NCBI GenBank assembly: GCA_012513605.1
Contig: JAAZBV010000033.1
Span: 1-44,417 of the forward strand
Reading direction: 5' to 3'
Length of the DNA stretch: 44,417 bases
Origin: Desulfatiglans sp.
GTDB lineage: Bacteria > Desulfobacterota > DSM-4660 > Desulfatiglandales > HGW-15
Made by a program: the position numbers and the translations under genes. Shown piece by piece: positions 15,849-24,932 of this stretch (its first letter is position 1; the number at the start of each line of letters is the position of its first letter). The notes under the pieces are model-generated. The model ran no database searches. It worked only from the letters and a program-made list of their open reading frames with translations, and had not been told where the DNA came from.

Positions 15849-16979
15849 TCACTTATAAAACAGATGCCTCATAACCCTGGTCAAAGAGGGCAGATGCATG
15901 AGTATATTTGAATAGGTCTGGTTGGCAAGCGGGCAGGAACAATTCTTATCCTTTATATACCGCCTTACCTTATCTGCATCAGGGCTGTTCCAGAGCGACC
16001 CAAAATCATAATTATGGTCTCTCAGATTCCCCATGGATTTATCATAGCCCAGGGTACAGCAGGGCCATATATCACCATAGGGGCTCATGTGGGCATTTGA
16101 TATGCCTGCATAACATGGGATTACATGTCTGTTTTCCTCCATTATTCGTATGGCAAGATGATAGTAAACCAGACGAAAGGCATTATTAATGCGCTGAAAA
16201 AACGAAAGGCTCTTTTTTCTTCCATCAATTTCTCTGATAAAGAGATCAATAGCCTTTTTGTATGACTCGATCCCTGGTGTTATAGGATCTTCCATATTAA
16301 ACATCTCAGACCTTTTTTCAGCGATCTCATTCCTGTAGCTGTCGGGTTCCATACTCATTGCAAAATGTGAAATCTCTTCAATGTCATTTACATTCCAGCT
16401 TGAAATAACTGTGCCCAGCTCAACATGAAGATTGGAATTCTCCTTTTTCATCCCTTTCAATCTTCTGAATGCCTCTGCAACCTTTTTGTAATTTCCCTCA
16501 ACTCCCCTTATATAGTCATGTCTTTCTCCTGCATGATCAAGGCTTGGTTTGATTGTAAGCTGGATCTCCGGTTTTATATTTTTGATTATATCAAGAATCT
16601 TCCTGGTCTCTTTCTCAACTGTATCAACAGCAATTGCGTTTGTAGGGATATGAATGATTGCAGGAGTCAGGTATCTGCATGCAAGCTCTATGATTTGTGA
16701 CAAATCTTTTCTTAAGAATGGTTCTCCCCCACTTATATTAAACAGATATGTGTGTCCCATTGATTTAAATATCTTTTCTATCTCATCAATAGTAAGCTCT
16801 TCATCCCTTTTTGATGGGTTATCCCTGTACAGCTTCCATATGCTGCATGTTTTGCATCTGGACTGGCAAAGGTTGGTTACTGAAAATGTCAGATTCAGAG
16901 GCGTTCCGGGTGTCGAAAACCCCAGACTGAACAGGCGGTAGCGGATGATCTTAGGTATTATTTCTTTAATATATCCCAT
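15849..16979 (-). CDS. Radical SAM protein with SPASM-like C-terminus
   Basis: 376 residues. CQSRCKTC (Cys38, Cys42, Cys45) is the CxxxCxxC site for the SAM-binding 4Fe-4S cluster. FNISGGEPFLRKDLSQIIEL is the conserved GGEP region. The C-terminal third has extra cysteines (HVIPCYAGISNAHMSPYGDI, WPCCTLGYD, NCSCPL) that probably bind an auxiliary cluster, as in SPASM/twitch proteins. In glycan clusters such enzymes can modify sugars or lipids. Ends 9 bp before the next gene in the operon. Reaction unknown. Confidence 0.85.
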   Translation of the reverse strand: MGYIKEIIPKIIRYRLFSLGFSTPGTPLNLTFSVTNLCQSRCKTCSIWKLYRDNPSKRDEELTIDEIEKIFKSMGHTYLFNISGGEPFLRKDLSQIIELACRYLTPAIIHIPTNAIAVDTVEKETRKILDIIKNIKPEIQLTIKPSLDHAGERHDYIRGVEGNYKKVAEAFRRLKGMKKENSNLHVELGTVISSWNVNDIEEISHFAMSMEPDSYRNEIAEKRSEMFNMEDPITPGIESYKKAIDLFIREIDGRKKSLSFFQRINNAFRLVYYHLAIRIMEENRHVIPCYAGISNAHMSPYGDIWPCCTLGYDKSMGNLRDHNYDFGSLWNSPDADKVRRYIKDKNCSCPLANQTYSNILMHLPSLTRVMRHLFYK

Positions 16980-16988
16980 AAAAATAAT

Positions 16989-18164
16989 TCAATTAGAAAT
17001 TTTATCATTAAGGAGTTTTTCATAGACCTTAAAGGTCTCAATTGCAATATTATCCCATGACATCCGCTCTGCTGTCTCCTTTGCCTCTAGCGACATCTTT
17101 GCAAGCTCGTCCTTATTATTAAGGCAATATATGATCCTGGCTGCTAGCGATTCAGCATCCCCTGGAGGAATAACATTTTTATGGTCATTCAAAAGCTCCG
17201 GCAACCCGCCTGTATCTGAAACTATCATTGGTTTATTGAATGCCATTGCCGCCGCGCCAACACCGCTTTGTGAATCGAATTCAAGGTATGGCAATATTAC
17301 AAGATCAGAGGCATTAAAAAAGGCTGCCACCTCATCAGTATTAATGTAATGGAGATGTGTATCAACATGTTTAGAGAGGCCATTTTCATCTATGATCTTT
17401 TGATATTTGTCCCAGGTTTCCCATAATCTGCCTGCAATGAGAAGACGTGCATCAGGTACTTCCTTAATCACCATTGCAAATGCCTCAAGTGCAATATCCA
17501 GCCCCTTATAAGGACGTATTGCCCCGAAAAAAAGGATAACCTTAGCCTCCATACAAATGCCCAATCTTTTCCTTGCATCCTCACGGCTCATCTCTTTTCC
17601 ACTATTAAATGCAAGAGGGCCATGTGGTATCTGGCTTATGCTCTCCTCATTTATATTGAAATGCTCAATAAGGCTAGCCCGGTTTGCTTTTGAATGGACT
17701 ATAAAATGATCACAAAACTTAAAAAGTATCCTTGAACACAGTTCATAGAAAGGGTTTTTCTCATGGCTTAAGATATTATGCACCGTGAACACAACAGGTC
17801 TCTTCCTGATTTTAAATATTATGCAGATCGTGAAATATATTATTAAAAGAGGCGGGCTCCACCATTGCGCATGAAGGATCTGCCCGTTTGTTTGCAACCC
17901 TTCCATAATCCAGCTCAATGGATTATACCATGTGAGATTTCTTCTTACCCTGGTTGCCAGTTTTTCCTCAAGAGATGGAAAGGTATTATCCTGTTTAAGC
18001 GCCCCTCCAGGATAAAGGAATGAAGGGTAAATACTTTTAAAGGAGATAAACTCAGCATCAATAAGCCCTGATATTGCCTGAAAAAATGAGAGACAGTAAC
18101 TGCTTAACGCCCTGAGCGGAGGCATGGAGCCTAATATTGTTACTGATCTGTTGCCTTGATTCAT
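16989..18164 (-). CDS. Glycosyltransferase family 4 (GT-B)
   Basis: About 391 residues from ATG at 18164 (a TTG three codons upstream is also possible). The C-terminal Rossmann domain shows VILFFGAIRPYKGLDIALEA (start of GT4 domain), VPDARLLIAGRLWETWDKYQ, ASDLVILPYLEFDSQSGVGA and the GlyxxE-like region MIVSDTGGLPELLNDHKNV. N-terminal VVFTVHNILSHE and FIVHSKANRASLIEHF are also typical of GT4 acceptor domains. It is a retaining sugar transferase using an NDP-sugar donor. It lies 9 bp before the radical SAM gene. Confidence 0.87.
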   Translation of the reverse strand: MNQGNRSVTILGSMPPLRALSSYCLSFFQAISGLIDAEFISFKSIYPSFLYPGGALKQDNTFPSLEEKLATRVRRNLTWYNPLSWIMEGLQTNGQILHAQWWSPPLLIIYFTICIIFKIRKRPVVFTVHNILSHEKNPFYELCSRILFKFCDHFIVHSKANRASLIEHFNINEESISQIPHGPLAFNSGKEMSREDARKRLGICMEAKVILFFGAIRPYKGLDIALEAFAMVIKEVPDARLLIAGRLWETWDKYQKIIDENGLSKHVDTHLHYINTDEVAAFFNASDLVILPYLEFDSQSGVGAAAMAFNKPMIVSDTGGLPELLNDHKNVIPPGDAESLAARIIYCLNNKDELAKMSLEAKETAERMSWDNIAIETFKVYEKLLNDKISN

Positions 18165-18184
18165 ATTTTTCAATGTTAGTTTCG

Positions 18185-19066
18185 CTATTTGTTTTTGAAC
18201 CTGTCGCTCTCACTTTTTTCAAAACGCATCTGGCTTATCTGCTCTGATATAATCCCCATAAAAAAGACGATTATGGAGGTGGTAAAGAGCAGGGCGCTCA
18301 TGTTAGTGAATCTTCCATATGTAAAAAATGTGACGAGATAATAGATAAAGCCGATAAGAAAGATGAAAAAGCTTACAGGCAAAAAGATCCGGAAGGGCGA
18401 ATAGAGTGCGCATATCTTGGTGATAATCATAAAAAACCTCACGCCATCACGTGATATACTGATATTGCTTTTACCCTTCTTCCTTTTTTCAGCATTAATC
18501 GGCAGATACTTAAGGCTCTTCCCGTTTCGTAAAACACCAAGGGTCATGGTAGTAGGGTATGAATAGGTGTTTGGTAATAGATATAAAAGGCTCTGCGCTA
18601 TCTCAGCCTTTACTGCCCTGAAACCCGATGTGAGGTCCTGAACCCTGAACTTTGCCACATACCCTGCAAGCCAGTTGAGCATCCTGTTACCAAAACCCCT
18701 GAAAATGGAAACCTGGCTTGTCTTTGAACGCGCCCCAACAACCATATCATATTCAGGGAAGTATTGAAGCATCTTTGCAATATCATTGGGGTCATGCTGC
18801 CCATCACCATCTATAAAAACAAGTATATCGCCTGATGCTATTCTTATACCGCTCTTTATGGATGCCCCATTACCAATGTTGTATGGGTGGCTGTAAACAA
18901 TAGCCCCTGCCTCCCTGGCAATTTCCCCTGTCTGATCTTTTGAGCCGTCATTAACAACAATGATCTCAAATTCAGGGTCTATCTCTTTTACCTTTATTAT
19001 AACATCCCTGATTGTCTCTGCCTCATTATAGGCAGGGATGATCACAGAGACATCTACTCTTTTCAT
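18185..19066 (-). CDS. GT2 glycosyltransferase, dolichol/undecaprenyl-P sugar synthase-like
   Basis: 293 residues. ATG at 19066 is preferred to a GTG at 19078 because GTGGAG lies just before it. DVSVIIPAYNEAETIRDVII, EIIVVNDGSKDQTGEIAREA and GDILVFIDGDGQHDPNDIAK are the DPM1/ArnC-type catalytic domain, with DGD as the metal site. Two C-terminal membrane helices follow (FRIFLPVSFFIFLIGFIYYL, ALLFTTSIIVFFMGIISEQI). Such enzymes load sugar onto polyprenyl phosphate for later transfer by membrane GT-C enzymes, and one is encoded nearby (19512-21215). It starts a few bases after the pilin-like gene. Confidence 0.87.
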   Translation of the reverse strand: MKRVDVSVIIPAYNEAETIRDVIIKVKEIDPEFEIIVVNDGSKDQTGEIAREAGAIVYSHPYNIGNGASIKSGIRIASGDILVFIDGDGQHDPNDIAKMLQYFPEYDMVVGARSKTSQVSIFRGFGNRMLNWLAGYVAKFRVQDLTSGFRAVKAEIAQSLLYLLPNTYSYPTTMTLGVLRNGKSLKYLPINAEKRKKGKSNISISRDGVRFFMIITKICALYSPFRIFLPVSFFIFLIGFIYYLVTFFTYGRFTNMSALLFTTSIIVFFMGIISEQISQMRFEKSESDRFKNK

Positions 19067-19084
19067 CTCAATCTCCACTTAAGA

Positions 19085-19447
19085 TTAATTGTCTGTGATT
19101 AACCCGCCAGGGCCTGTAAACGTATAGGTTTTATTACCCTTTCGATGATGGGCTGTCATTGTATAACCATTATCATCACCCGTAACATCAAGATCCACAC
19201 CTGGGGAGGTGTAAAAATCAGGTCTCTTGGCAAGGGCAATATCGGACTTAGCATAGGATTTATACTCTACATAATAGGCCTCCTGCGCTGCTGCGGCATT
19301 TCTCAGGTCGCTTACCGCAATTGAGTTATATGACCTTATCCTGTATGCTGAAAACTGTGGTATGGCAATAGCAGCCAGGATACCGATGATAGCTATAACA
19401 ATCATTATCTCAATAAGAGTAAAGCCTCTCTCATTAATCGCCTTCAT
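19085..19447 (-). CDS. Type IV pilin-like / pseudopilin protein
   Basis: 120 residues. [20 protein letters not shown] with preceding KAINER is a textbook prepilin: cleavage after Gly8, Phe1 methylation and the conserved Glu5. The C-terminal domain of ~80 residues (ISNSIA-like [20 protein letters not shown], then [14 protein letters not shown]) resembles minimal type IVa pilins or GspG pseudopilins. A strong Shine-Dalgarno (GGGAGGGG) precedes it. It is embedded in a glycosyltransferase operon with no other pilus genes nearby. Its assembly machinery must be elsewhere. Confidence 0.88.
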   Translation of the reverse strand: MKAINERGFTLIEIMIVIAIIGILAAIAIPQFSAYRIRSYNSIAVSDLRNAAAAQEAYYVEYKSYAKSDIALAKRPDFYTSPGVDLDVTGDDNGYTMTAHHRKGNKTYTFTGPGGLITDN

Positions 19448-19502
19448 AATCCCCTCCCAAAAAGGATGCTGAAATGATTTTTTACATTTTCACTCATGTA
19501 TT

Positions 19503-19532
19503 ATAATAAATCTACATATTTCTTTTTATCAA
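19503..19532 (-). promoter_or_regulatory. Possible promoter upstream of the pilin-like gene
   Basis: On the minus strand TTGATA (19532-19527) and TATTAT (19508-19503) are 18 bp apart, partly inside the 3' end of the preceding gene and about 55 bp before the pilin ATG. It could give the pilin and downstream glycan genes a transcript of their own. Weak evidence. Confidence 0.4.
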
Positions 19533-21215
19533 CTCATTAAGACCAATCCCATTCTCATAAAAGAGAGGCATAGTGTATTCCCTGAAAAAGGTTTTTAGCA
19601 TCTCCTGTTTTTCTTCAGAACAATTATCCTTTACCCATTTATCAAATACAGGCAATGAAACAAGTATATGGGTAATTCCTCTCTTTTTTAGAGATGATAA
19701 TATCATGTCAGGACTATTCGATGTCAGTATAGCCCTTGTAAAAAGCGCATCATCAGTCACATAATCCCTGTCACAATAGTATCCCCTGCGCCCGAGATAG
19801 ACAAAGAGGATTTTTGAATCCTCAGGGAGGGTTTTATTTACAAATTTCAGGGCAGGATATTCAGGGATAAAACCTGAGATATATTCATCACGGGTTATGC
19901 TGCCCATGATGTATGGTAATGGTTTTACCCTGCCAAAGAGTTCCACGCCATAGGAAACATTCATAGCAAGGGAGATTAATAAAAGAAGAATAACAGATAC
20001 GCTCCCAATAGACCTTGCAAAACCAGATGTCATCTCCCTGCTGATTTCAAACAGGTTCTTTACACCCAGAATAGATAACACAATCAAGGGAGGTATAATC
20101 GGAGATATGTATCTGATCCTCATCGCTGTGGTAAACATGGCTATCAGAATATACAGGAAGGAAAAGCTGACAATAATCAAGTTTTCCCTTCTTATGGTAG
20201 CAGGGATATTTTTTTTAGGGAAAAAGGCAAAAACAGAAAATATAACAAGGAATGGATTCAGCCTGCCGTCAAACAATCTTGGCTCATCATCTTTCCCCTG
20301 AAAAAAGATCCTTAAAGGGAGCATGGCAATCTCAAGGCCGGATTCCCCATAAACAATACCTCTGTATGTTAACTCTCCCCTGTTCTGGTCAGCTCTTTTT
20401 TCTGTAATCTTTTCACTATTTTCAACTGACCTTTGTATCGGGGGATTAAAGACATTATTATAAAGCGGGTAGATGGGGTTTTCTTTCCAGTGGTAGTTTC
20501 TTATCATCCAGGGAGAAAAAACCGCAATGGCTGTAAGGAAAAAGACCATAAAGTGCAATATTGAACGAGGCATCAGCCTCTTTTTATCACAAGTATGCCT
20601 TGAATATAAAAACGGGACGAATAATGAGATGAGCGCCAAGGAGACAATGGCGCTGTATTTTGTGCCAAGGGCCATCCCGCACATTATCCCCGCATAAAAG
20701 AGATACCTTTTTCTGAAACCTTCATTGAGCCATTTAATAACAAGTAATAATGAGGCGAATGTAAAAAATATCACACCAAGGTCAACATAGGCGGTTATGG
20801 ACAGTTTTACTATTACAGGTATGGTGGTAAAAAGGAGTGCCCCTGACAGGCCGTAAACTGTGCCTGCCCTCTTTTTCAGGTATCCAAAAAGCAACCATGC
20901 AGTAAAAATGGCAAATATAAAATGGATAAATTTAGGAGCAATATCGTTTCCAAAATATAGGGGGATCATATACAGGAGATCAAGATTCATAGGGAAATAT
21001 GAAAAGTCCATATATGGGATTTCATATATGCCACCATGTTTGAGATACAACTTTGGCACTGCAAGGTGGTGAACCAGTTCATCCCTGCTTACAGGCGGGA
21101 CTAATGACATAATAATTACAGATACAGAGACTGTTATCAATAAAAGGGCAATGAGAAAAATGGCATTTTCTCTATTGAAAAATCTGGCATAAAAAACAGG
21201 TTCTTTACTTATCAT
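19512..21215 (-). CDS. GT39/ArnT-like membrane glycosyltransferase
   Basis: 567 residues with about ten to twelve predicted membrane helices. The first periplasmic loop begins LVPPVSRDELVHHLAVPKLY, containing the Asp-Glu pair typical of GT-C enzymes (PMT/ArnT/RgtA-like). Later loops hold IRNYHWKENPIYPLYNNVF and a soluble C-terminal part (LPEDSKILFVYLGRRGYYCD). GT-C enzymes use polyprenyl-phosphate sugars made by DPM1-like GT2 enzymes, one of which is encoded two genes downstream. The acceptor could be a lipid, polysaccharide or protein; the adjacent pilin makes protein glycosylation worth considering. Confidence 0.75.
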   Translation of the reverse strand: MISKEPVFYARFFNRENAIFLIALLLITVSVSVIIMSLVPPVSRDELVHHLAVPKLYLKHGGIYEIPYMDFSYFPMNLDLLYMIPLYFGNDIAPKFIHFIFAIFTAWLLFGYLKKRAGTVYGLSGALLFTTIPVIVKLSITAYVDLGVIFFTFASLLLVIKWLNEGFRKRYLFYAGIMCGMALGTKYSAIVSLALISLFVPFLYSRHTCDKKRLMPRSILHFMVFFLTAIAVFSPWMIRNYHWKENPIYPLYNNVFNPPIQRSVENSEKITEKRADQNRGELTYRGIVYGESGLEIAMLPLRIFFQGKDDEPRLFDGRLNPFLVIFSVFAFFPKKNIPATIRRENLIIVSFSFLYILIAMFTTAMRIRYISPIIPPLIVLSILGVKNLFEISREMTSGFARSIGSVSVILLLLISLAMNVSYGVELFGRVKPLPYIMGSITRDEYISGFIPEYPALKFVNKTLPEDSKILFVYLGRRGYYCDRDYVTDDALFTRAILTSNSPDMILSSLKKRGITHILVSLPVFDKWVKDNCSEEKQEMLKTFFREYTMPLFYENGIGLNELIKRNM

Positions 21216-21264
21216 TATATATATTTTTTAAATAGTTCATTAACTGCTCGCACGCAAACCATGC

Positions 21265-21293
21265 AAAAAACCCGGATATTTATAATATATCGG
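21265..21293 (-). terminator. Rho-independent terminator after the Hmc/Nhc-like operon
   Basis: On the minus strand CCGATAT and ATATCCGG form a short stem around ATTATAA, followed by GTTTTTTG. It lies 15-43 bp after the stop of the small membrane subunit and before the glycan operon start at 21215. The stem is AU-rich, so it may be only moderately efficient. Confidence 0.55.
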
Positions 21294-21307
21294 CAATAAA
21301 ACGATTA

Positions 21308-21442
21308 TTATAAATCCTTATCTTTACCTGTAAGAAAATTCCAGAAACAGAGCATCCCTATAAGAATAATAACTATAAGTATATAGGCGACCCCTTTTGT
21401 ATGGGTTAAATAATCATAAAGCGTAAAATATATGGTTTCCAT
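21308..21442 (-). CDS. HmcD-like 44-residue membrane subunit
   Basis: A 44-residue peptide beginning METIYFTLYDYLTHTKGVAY with one membrane helix (about residues 19-38) and a basic C-terminal tail (LTGKDKDL). It starts 25 bp after the stop of the NrfD-type gene and is followed by a terminator, so it is the last gene of the operon. Small single-helix subunits at this position are known as HmcD/NhcD in sulfate-reducer transmembrane redox complexes. The assignment rests on position, size and topology, plus the TKGVxY-like motif that I associate with the family. Confidence 0.72.
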   Translation of the reverse strand: METIYFTLYDYLTHTKGVAYILIVIILIGMLCFWNFLTGKDKDL

Positions 21443-21467
21443 AATGCTGTTCTCTCATCTGACAGGC

Positions 21468-22640
21468 TTAATGAGTCTCTTTATACTCCGGGTGGCTATA
21501 TAAAACAGGCATCCGGCTTACTATAAACTTAAAGACAATCAGACCGCAGGTTAATAGAAAGACTGATATCCCGATCTCCATCCAGTGAGGAAAATATCTC
21601 TCACTTGCAGGGAGATGCCAGTTAAAGGCAATAATGCATATATTGAGCCTGTTAATGATGATGCCCAATACGGTCCAGCCGGCGGTCCATCTTATTAATG
21701 TCAGGCGCCTTCCTCTTACGCCTGTTGCATAAAGCAGGCACGGCAGCAACACAAAACCCAGGAGCTCCACCAGATACCAAAGACCATACCCTGTTAAAAG
21801 ATAGTGCCAGTTATTATCCGCTGAAATCCCAAAAACCTTTATGGCAAAATAACCTGCCAGCACCCATGATGCAGCCTTACCAAAACCAAGCGCAATCTGA
21901 TCTTTTTCCTGCCTGTGTGCCTCGCCGAGTTTATCCGCAAAAAAATGATGACAAAATGCGCCCTCAAACAGTACCATTGATAAACCAGCAATTATGGCAG
22001 ATATAAAAAAATATACAGGGAGATAGGAAGAATACCAGAGAGGGTGCAGTTTTGAAGGGGCTATCAGAAACAGGGCGCCCAGGGAAGACTGGTGCAGGGT
22101 TGAAAGTATTACACCCAAAATGGTCAAAACAACTGTAAGCCTGTGCACAAGATTCCTGAGCTTTCTCATACCCAGCCACTCTAGTGCAGCAGGTGAAAAT
22201 TCAAGAAAAAGCACAGTAAGGTAAAGGAATACGCATAAACCAACCTCAAAAAGGACAGAGGTGGTTCCCTGTTGCATGATAAAGGGATATGGCAGCCGCC
22301 ACGGTATTCCCACGTCATAGTTCAATGCCACAACCACAAGGGCATACCCCAAAAAAGCGGTAAGTATAGCTGGTCTCACTGCTGCATGATACTTTTTCAA
22401 CCCGAAGATATAAACCGCAGCAGAGGATACAAACCCTCCCGCAGCAAGGGCTACACCCGTAAGCAGGTCAAGACCAATCCATAATCCCCATGGATTATAG
22501 TCAGTTAAATTTGATACTCTTGCCAGCCCCCCTGTAAACCGCATTAAAGTTAAAACAAGACCCACCAGGACAATTGCACCTGTTATAAGGTTAAAGGGCG
22601 TTAATATCGATTTAGCGGTGTTATTAGCGTTACTGAGCAT
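21468..22640 (-). CDS. NrfD/PsrC family quinone-interacting membrane subunit (HmcC-like)
   Basis: 390 residues with about ten membrane helices. NPWGLWIGLDLLTGVALAAG near the N-terminus, then a VALNYDVGIPWRLPYPFIMQ loop and TLHQSSLGALFLIAPSKLHP are hallmarks of the HybB/HmcC branch of the NrfD family. These subunits bind menaquinone and exchange electrons with a periplasmic ferredoxin-like subunit. It lies 41 bp downstream of the HmcB-like gene. It probably links the periplasmic cytochrome c to the quinone pool. Confidence 0.88.
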   Translation of the reverse strand: MLSNANNTAKSILTPFNLITGAIVLVGLVLTLMRFTGGLARVSNLTDYNPWGLWIGLDLLTGVALAAGGFVSSAAVYIFGLKKYHAAVRPAILTAFLGYALVVVALNYDVGIPWRLPYPFIMQQGTTSVLFEVGLCVFLYLTVLFLEFSPAALEWLGMRKLRNLVHRLTVVLTILGVILSTLHQSSLGALFLIAPSKLHPLWYSSYLPVYFFISAIIAGLSMVLFEGAFCHHFFADKLGEAHRQEKDQIALGFGKAASWVLAGYFAIKVFGISADNNWHYLLTGYGLWYLVELLGFVLLPCLLYATGVRGRRLTLIRWTAGWTVLGIIINRLNICIIAFNWHLPASERYFPHWMEIGISVFLLTCGLIVFKFIVSRMPVLYSHPEYKETH

Positions 22641-22681
22641 AAAGAACCTCTATTGATATACCTCTAATCATTTGTCTTTGC

Positions 22682-23626
22682 TTATTCATACAAAGAGACC
22701 TTTTTTTTGTCTCTCCCGGCCGCTTCAACTGCCTCTTTTTTCTCCCTTTCTGCCAATTTTTCCTTTCGCCTGTTGATAGCATATATCCCTGTTAATAATA
22801 CAGTCCATAAAGAGGCAACCACAGGGACTGCACCCAGCGCACCGGCTGTAAGCTCAGGGGCCGGGGTTATTCCAAGGTCTTCTCTCATGCCCACATCCTT
22901 AAAGGGTAGACTTGATATGTAGAGCCAGCTTGTCCCGCCCATTTCATGCTCACCATAGATGTGATCAATGTATCTATCAGGAAATTTACTTATCCTTTCA
23001 CGGGCGTATTTTATAAGGGCATTGCGTTTACCGAATTTGAGCGCCCCCATAGGGCATGCCTCAACACAGGCCGGGAGTTTGTTCTCCTTTATAAGATCAT
23101 GGCACATGGTGCATTTCATTACACGGGGGGTATAGGGCTCATCATATTCATAGGCCGGGATTTCAAAAGGGCATGCTATCATGCAGTATCTGCAACCTAC
23201 ACATACTGAAGGGTCATACACAACCGAACCTTCCTTTGTCTTTTTGAAGGCTTTAACAAAACAGGCAGAAGCACATGCTGGCTCCAGGCAATGGTTGCAT
23301 TGTAATTTGATAAAAACAGGAGACTTATTCTCTTTTTTATTTTCATACCTGTTAACAACTGTTAATGCCTTTGCAGTCGTCCTTCTTTTCTGGTTCAGTA
23401 CAGAAAGGTCATCAAAGGGCTTAACAGGCGCGGACAATTTATTTACAGCATTACAGGCCTCTTCGCACTGTCTGCACCCTATACAAAACCCGGAATCATA
23501 TAAAATACCATAGCAGTCGGGGTAGCCTTTAAAATGTTTTCTTGCCCCGTGGGCAGTGGTACTTATCAGTGAAGCGCTTCCTGCAGCGCTTACCCAGCCT
23601 AAGAATTTCCTACGTGATATGGACAT
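22682..23626 (-). CDS. Tat-exported 4Fe-4S protein (HmcB/HybA-like)
   Basis: 314 residues. [20 protein letters not shown] is a twin-arginine signal (residues ~4-23). Four cysteine groups follow ([55 protein letters not shown]), enough for four cubane clusters. A C-terminal membrane anchor ([20 protein letters not shown]) is typical of HybA/HmcB. It carries electrons between the periplasmic multiheme cytochrome and the NrfD-type subunit. It is 18 bp from the cytochrome gene. Confidence 0.9.
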   Translation of the reverse strand: MSISRRKFLGWVSAAGSASLISTTAHGARKHFKGYPDCYGILYDSGFCIGCRQCEEACNAVNKLSAPVKPFDDLSVLNQKRRTTAKALTVVNRYENKKENKSPVFIKLQCNHCLEPACASACFVKAFKKTKEGSVVYDPSVCVGCRYCMIACPFEIPAYEYDEPYTPRVMKCTMCHDLIKENKLPACVEACPMGALKFGKRNALIKYARERISKFPDRYIDHIYGEHEMGGTSWLYISSLPFKDVGMREDLGITPAPELTAGALGAVPVVASLWTVLLTGIYAINRRKEKLAEREKKEAVEAAGRDKKKVSLYE

Positions 23627-23644
23627 AAAATAACACCTTAAAAC

Positions 23645-24871
23645 TCATTCAGTTTTACCTTCTATAACTTTGTGACAATCCACACACCCCGTGGATCCGG
23701 GGGATTCAATACCCATAAAATCATGGCAGCCTATACACTGCTGGTGATAAGCTATATTAAGGCCTGGCCTTGATAGATCCTGACCATCAGATAAGCTGTT
23801 GTGACAGGCGTCGCAACCAAGGGCTTTACCTGGTGGGCTGTAATGATGGCAGCCAAGGCAAATGGTCTCTTTTCCATTGTGAAAGTGGGTTGCCAGTTTA
23901 CTTTTATTTATACCAAGCAGCAAAGAATCTATGATCCGCCTGTGTGGCAACTCGACCGCACCATACCGGGCAGATAATTTGTCAATAATTACTACATCAG
24001 CTATATCCCTATCCTGTATGTCTTCTGATTTATTCATTAACGCTTTACCACCCTTGTGTTTAGAGGGCTCCATATGGCATTTCAGGCATATTGCGTTGAA
24101 ATTTTCACCCTTTCTCATGACCCTGTGGCATCCTGCACACTCCTTATCCTTCTTCTTATCCTCATGACAACCGACACAGCTCTTTTTATTTTCAATTTCA
24201 TGCATTGCATGCTCGGCAGTGAGCATTTGCCCCTGTTTTGAACCATCAGCAGTATGACATTCGGCACATGAGCCTGATCCAGAGCGAAGAGGTATATCAC
24301 ATTTATCAAGATATTCCCTGTGTATCTCATGATCAAAGTGAACAGGGCTCATTTTATGGACAGGTGTGCCCCTATGCTTATCCAGATCTTTTTCTCTCTC
24401 CTTCATAATTTCAGGCTTTGCCTGATTTGGTATGGGGAACTCCCCGGATTTGGCTGTTTCCTCTTCACCACTTCTGGTATGACAATCACTGCAATTGACA
24501 GGCCCCGACATCTCCCTGTGGCAACCGATACAGGAAATATGTGAGGCATTTTTCATGGAAATGATTTTTTTTCTGTCTGTCTCCTTATGGCACTTCCGGC
24601 ATGATGTTTCTTTACCTTTTACATGGTGACAGGTGCCGCACTCTTTGCCGGTTATTTCAGTATGGAGATCATGCAGAGATTTATCGAACCTTTTTGTTTC
24701 AAGGCGGTCGCCCCCCCCCAACATGTCAAAGGTAAAAACATCAGGACTGGTTTCTATGCCTGAAATATCCCCTTGTCCCCCTTTTGTCAGGTTTACCCCG
24801 ATTGTTAAAATAAAAGCCATACAGGCAATAACAGCAAGAGATTTAATATATTGATACCTTCGTTGTTTCAT
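23645..24871 (-). CDS. Twelve-heme periplasmic cytochrome c (HmcA/NhcA-like)
   Basis: 408 residues with an N-terminal signal (SLAVIACMAFILTIGVNLTK). I count twelve CxxCH heme-binding motifs: CGTCH, CRKCH, CIGCH, CSDCH, CAECH, CVGCH, CAGCH, CLKCH, CLGCH, CDACH, CIGCH and CVDCH. HmcA of Desulfovibrio has sixteen and NhcA nine, so this is an intermediate form built from cytochrome c3-like modules. A segment EYLDKCDIPLRSGSGSCAEC keeps a lone Cys where an extra CxxCH might be expected. It is first in the operon; an AAGGA ribosome-binding site precedes the ATG. Confidence 0.9.
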   Translation of the reverse strand: MKQRRYQYIKSLAVIACMAFILTIGVNLTKGGQGDISGIETSPDVFTFDMLGGGDRLETKRFDKSLHDLHTEITGKECGTCHHVKGKETSCRKCHKETDRKKIISMKNASHISCIGCHREMSGPVNCSDCHTRSGEEETAKSGEFPIPNQAKPEIMKEREKDLDKHRGTPVHKMSPVHFDHEIHREYLDKCDIPLRSGSGSCAECHTADGSKQGQMLTAEHAMHEIENKKSCVGCHEDKKKDKECAGCHRVMRKGENFNAICLKCHMEPSKHKGGKALMNKSEDIQDRDIADVVIIDKLSARYGAVELPHRRIIDSLLLGINKSKLATHFHNGKETICLGCHHYSPPGKALGCDACHNSLSDGQDLSRPGLNIAYHQQCIGCHDFMGIESPGSTGCVDCHKVIEGKTE

Positions 24872-24932
24872 CCTATGTCCTTATGCAAGTATTGCCTGAT
24901 ATATAGGGCAGGAGCCAATAGAAATGATAATT

